Below, one piece after another: positions 61,039 through 64,000 of a DNA stretch of 64,000 bases (within the stretch, counting starts at the first letter, position 1; each line of letters opens with the position of its first letter). The stretch is from an uncultured Collinsella sp. GTDB taxonomy: Bacteria > Actinomycetota > Coriobacteriia > Coriobacteriales > Coriobacteriaceae. The position numbers and the translations under genes were made by a program. The stretch lies in assembly GCA_900541665.1 (NCBI GenBank), contig UQKV01000007.1, forward strand, positions 4,036 through 68,035, read 5' to 3'. Below the pieces are notes generated by a model. The model did no database searches and was not told the DNA's origin. It saw only the letters and a program-made list of their open reading frames with translations.

Positions 61039-62820
61039 CTATTCGTTCAGCAGACGTACCGCTTCGGCGGCCATGTTCTCGACCGTCATGCCGTTCTGCG
61101 CGAGCAGTTCGTTGGGATCGTAGCGGTCGGGGAAGCCCTTGGCGATGCCGAAGGTGCGCGTGCGCACGGGTGTGCAGGCCAAGTAGCATGCGACGCGTTC
61201 GCCCCAGCCGCCGTCCAAGATGCCGTCCTCGAGGGTGACGACAACGCGATGCTCGGCGGCAAGGCTGTCGAGGAACTCACGGTCAAGCTCGGTTGCAAAG
61301 CGCGGGTTGACGAGCGTGGCCTCGATGCCGTACTCGGCGGCCAGGCGGTTTGTCACGCGCTCGCCCAGCTCAAAGAAATCGCCAAATGCAAGCACGGCCA
61401 CATCGCGGCCCTGACGTACGACGTTGTAGCGCGCGACGCCGTAATCGGCGCCCTCGGCGGGCGCCAAATCGGGGCGGCTAACCAGGCCGATGCCCGGTAC
61501 GCGGATCGCCACGGGATGCTCGCGGTGGTCGAGCGACCAGCTCAGCATGGACAGATATTCCTCCATGCAGGCCGGCGCCAAGTAGCGCATGTTGGGAAGA
61601 CCGCCCAGCATGGAAATATCAAAGAACGAAAGGTGCGTCTCGGACGTGGTGCCAAAGATCGACGCGCCAAACACCAAGATGGTTGCGGGGGCGTCGTTGA
61701 GGCACAGATCGTGCCACAGCTCGTCGTAGGCGCGCTGCAAAAACGTGCCGTACACACCAAAGACTGGCTTGGCGCCCGAGCGCGCAAGCGCGGTGGCAAA
61801 GGTCACGGCGTGCTCCTCGGCAATGCCCACATCGACGAACTGTTTGCCGGCGGCAGCGCGAAGCTCGGGTGTAAAGCCCATGATGTAGGGCGTGGCGGCC
61901 GTGATGCCCACGACCTGCGGATCGCGCTCGATGGCGGCGCTGAGCGCCTCGCCCGTAATGTCGGCGTAGGTGCGCGGCGCAGGCTCGCTCGGATGGCCCG
62001 GACAGAGCTTGCGCCCGGTCGCCATGTCAAACGGACCCACGTGGTGCCAGCGCTCGGGGTCGCTCTGGGCTGGCTCAAAGCCCTTGCCCTTGGCGGTGGA
62101 GACGTGCAGCACGATGGGATGATCGATATTGCGCAGCTCCTGCAGCGCGTCGACGAGGGCCAACACGTCGTTGCCGGCGTCCAGATAGCGGTAGTCGAGC
62201 CCCATCGCGCGGAAAACGTTGCGCTCACAGGTGCCGTTGCTGGCGCGCAGCTCGGCCAGATTGCGATAGAGGCCACCGTGGTTCTCGGCGATGGACTGGT
62301 CGTTGTCATTGACGATGATGATCAGGTTGCTATCGAGTTCGGCGGCATTGTTAAAGCCCTCAAACGCCAGGCCGCCCGAAAGCGATCCGTCGCCAATGAT
62401 GGTGATGACGTTGTACGTATCGCCCGCCAGGTCACGAGCGCGCGCCAGGCCGCAGCCCAAGCTCACCGAGGTCGAGGTGTGACCCATGGCAAACAGGTCG
62501 TGCTCGGACTCGCCGGGATTGGCAAAGCCAGAAGCCTCACCATAACGCTCCGGATCGATATAAGTGTACGCGCGCCCGGTCAGCGCCTTGTGGGCGTAGG
62601 TCTGGTGCGAAACGTCAAAGACAATCTTGTCGATGGGGGAGTTAAACACGCGATGAAGCGCAACCGTAAGCTCAACGACGCCCAGGTTGGGGGCAACGTG
62701 CCCGCCGACGGCGGCGGAGCTTTCGAGGATTGCCTGGCGAATCTCGCCGCAGAGCTGCGGGAGCTCGGCGCGATTAAGAGCCTTGACGTCCTCGGGCGTT
62801 GTCGTTTGCGTAAGCAGCAT
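61039..62820 (-). CDS. dxs: 1-deoxy-D-xylulose-5-phosphate synthase
   Basis: A thiamine-diphosphate enzyme making the first intermediate of non-mevalonate isoprenoid synthesis. The 593-residue protein has GGHVAPNLGVVELTVALHRVF, the TPP motif IIGDGSLSGGLAFEGFNNA, HVSTAKGKGFEPAQ, the C-terminal DVGIAEEHAV, and VVTLEDGILDGGWG. It is slightly shorter than the usual ~620-640. Single gene with its own terminator. Divergent from the HD-domain gene. Confidence 0.93.
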   Translation of the reverse strand: MLLTQTTTPEDVKALNRAELPQLCGEIRQAILESSAAVGGHVAPNLGVVELTVALHRVFNSPIDKIVFDVSHQTYAHKALTGRAYTYIDPERYGEASGFANPGESEHDLFAMGHTSTSVSLGCGLARARDLAGDTYNVITIIGDGSLSGGLAFEGFNNAAELDSNLIIIVNDNDQSIAENHGGLYRNLAELRASNGTCERNVFRAMGLDYRYLDAGNDVLALVDALQELRNIDHPIVLHVSTAKGKGFEPAQSDPERWHHVGPFDMATGRKLCPGHPSEPAPRTYADITGEALSAAIERDPQVVGITAATPYIMGFTPELRAAAGKQFVDVGIAEEHAVTFATALARSGAKPVFGVYGTFLQRAYDELWHDLCLNDAPATILVFGASIFGTTSETHLSFFDISMLGGLPNMRYLAPACMEEYLSMLSWSLDHREHPVAIRVPGIGLVSRPDLAPAEGADYGVARYNVVRQGRDVAVLAFGDFFELGERVTNRLAAEYGIEATLVNPRFATELDREFLDSLAAEHRVVVTLEDGILDGGWGERVACYLACTPVRTRTFGIAKGFPDRYDPNELLAQNGMTVENMAAEAVRLLNE

Positions 62821-63048
62821 CGTTGTGGGTTACTCCATGCGAATCGTGCGCCGGCACTCCCTCGGCCGGCACAATTGCACAAGACAGTCTCGCACATTTT
62901 GGCGTTTGATATGTGACGGCGGCGCGGTAATTCGCCAACTGGCGGGGCAAAACGTTTTGTCCGATGCCATACTGATATGTTCCATGATGTTTTTATCGAT
63001 TGTGCGCAGGCCGTGGCTTGCCGCCGTGAGCCGCTGGAAGGAGGCAGC

Positions 63049-63585
63049 ATGTCCGATGCCGTTCGTGCCGAGAAAATCGCGCACGAGGTCGACTTTGCTG
63101 CCCGTCAGCTGGCCCAGGCGGGTCGCCTGGACTTGACGCGCGAGTTTATCCAGCATGGTGACGTGACGGTCTATGCACATGTGACTTCGGTAGCGCGGGC
63201 GAGCCTGTCCTTTGCCGAGCGCTTGGGCCGTGCTGGCATTTCGGTCGACCGTGCCTCGTTGCTGCGCGGAGCCTTGCTGCACGACTACTTTCTCTATGAC
63301 TGGCACGACCCCGACCCGAGCCATCGACTGCACGGATTTCGACATCCATTTTTTGCCCTGGCGCGTGCGGAGGAAGATTTTGATCTGACGTCTCGTGAGC
63401 GGAATATTATCGTGCGCCATATGTTTCCGCTGGTACCGGTGCCGCCGACGTGTCGCGAGGCATGGATTGTGTGCCTGGCGGATAAATGGTGCGCGCTGCG
63501 CGAGACGATTGCCGGCCGTCTGCCGCGCAAAGACAGGGCGGACGATGACGTGAGCAGCGAATCGAACGAAAAGAGGAGAGGGTAG
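63049..63585 (+). CDS. HD-domain protein
   Basis: A 178-residue protein of the HD phosphohydrolase superfamily. VYAHVTSVARASLSFAERL provides the first His, LLRGALLHDYFLYDWH the HD pair, and CLADKWCALRE the last Asp. This small HD type is often beside a CmpB-like membrane protein, as here. The ATG at 63049 follows GGAAGGAGGCAGC; the longer frame upstream lacks a site. Substrate unknown. Confidence 0.85.
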   Translation: MSDAVRAEKIAHEVDFAARQLAQAGRLDLTREFIQHGDVTVYAHVTSVARASLSFAERLGRAGISVDRASLLRGALLHDYFLYDWHDPDPSHRLHGFRHPFFALARAEEDFDLTSRERNIIVRHMFPLVPVPPTCREAWIVCLADKWCALRETIAGRLPRKDRADDDVSSESNEKRRG

Positions 63586-63588
63586 ACG

Positions 63589-64000
63589 GTGGGAACCGCG
63601 ATCGACATGGCATTTGACGGCGCGACGCTTGCCGCCTGTCCGCTCTCGGCGCTGGTACTCTCGTTTGCCTTCTACGGTTTTTGCGGCTGGGTATGGGAGT
63701 CGACAGTCTGCGCCATGCTCAACCACGGACGCTTTGCCAACAGCGGCTTTTTGCTAGGGCCGTGTTGTCCCATCTACGGTGCGGGCGGCATCGCGTGCTG
63801 GTTGCTGCTGCGTGGAATCCCAGACGCCTCGAGCCAGTTTGTCGCTGCCGCGCTCGTATGCAGCGTGATCGAATATAGTGTGGGCGTGCTGTTGGAAAAA
63901 ACGACGGGTGCCCGGTTTTGGGATTACTCGCATCTGCCGTTTAACCTGCACGGACGCATCTGCCTGTACTGGGCCTGCGCGTTTGGCTTGGGTGCGTTGT
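63589..64000 (+). CDS. CmpB-like (PF06541-type) membrane protein, 3' end beyond the window
   Basis: A GTG at 63589, preceded by AGAGGAGAGGG, opens a frame that runs off the window. The visible 137 residues contain YGFCGWVWES, a NSGFLLGPCCPIYGAGG block, and WDYSHLPFNLHGRICLYW. These blocks are the hallmark of the 'putative ABC transporter type IV / CmpB' family of five-span membrane proteins of unknown function. It lies 3 bp after the HD-domain gene, so the two form an operon. Confidence 0.85.
   Translation, partial: MGTAIDMAFDGATLAACPLSALVLSFAFYGFCGWVWESTVCAMLNHGRFANSGFLLGPCCPIYGAGGIACWLLLRGIPDASSQFVAAALVCSVIEYSVGVLLEKTTGARFWDYSHLPFNLHGRICLYWACAFGLGAL

Overview
The window looks like chromosomal DNA of a high-GC anaerobic gut actinobacterium, most like Collinsella or a relative in the Coriobacteriia. 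This is inferred from the gene set (pyruvate formate-lyase, agmatine deiminase, sucrose PTS, Ntn-type amide hydrolase) and from the base composition and codon use; no rRNA or tRNA gene is present to confirm it.

Layout. 0-5 kb: the end of an FtsX-type permease, an amino-acid/polyamine antiporter plus agmatine deiminase, and DAHP synthase. 5-7 kb: a possible MITE next to an IS256-family insertion sequence. 7-12 kb: a heterodimeric ABC exporter with its MarR regulator. 12-14 kb: an SDR dehydrogenase and a KdgT-type permease. 14.5-17 kb: pyruvate formate-lyase encoded as two separate genes, a core without the glycyl-radical domain and an 83-residue protein that carries it. 17-23 kb: a LacI-regulated sucrose/fructoside locus (regulator, two GH32 enzymes, PTS EIIBC). 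23-27 kb: DegV, PFL activase, MTA/SAH nucleosidase and EngB. 27-32.5 kb: aspartate-family amino acid genes (thrB, thrC, lysC, asd). 32.5-40.4 kb: Ogt, a two-component system, a GyrI-like protein and a MacB/FtsX-type ABC transporter. 40.9-48.9 kb: phosphofructokinase, Ntn hydrolase, M18 aminopeptidase, a toxin-antitoxin pair, a 2-hydroxyacid dehydrogenase, methionine aminopeptidase and a radical SAM protein. 49-52.3 kb: an alpha/beta hydrolase, then a GGDEF-REC-HD-GYP protein with an HPt partner. 52.5-56 kb: a more A/T-rich module of DUF2975 protein, XRE regulator and a three-gene ABC transporter. 56-61 kb: a class I glutamine-amidotransferase-like hydrolase and a glutamate-type ABC importer. 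61-64 kb: dxs, an HD-domain protein and a CmpB-like membrane protein cut by the window end.

The most unusual content is between the genes. At least seven families of hairpin repeats recur. One is a family of 121-130 bp palindromes (16993, 26965, 32425, 40785) whose stems differ in sequence but stay paired, while an asymmetric internal loop and a 3-nt bulge are preserved. Others are six copies of a 55-bp hairpin with a GGGACAGG core, two 67-bp hairpins, two ~148-bp composite elements whose inner segment is inverted between copies, three tandem 55-bp hairpins, two tandem 36-bp hairpins, and two ~200-bp MITE-like elements. Together with the split pyruvate formate-lyase, these are the best candidates for something undescribed.
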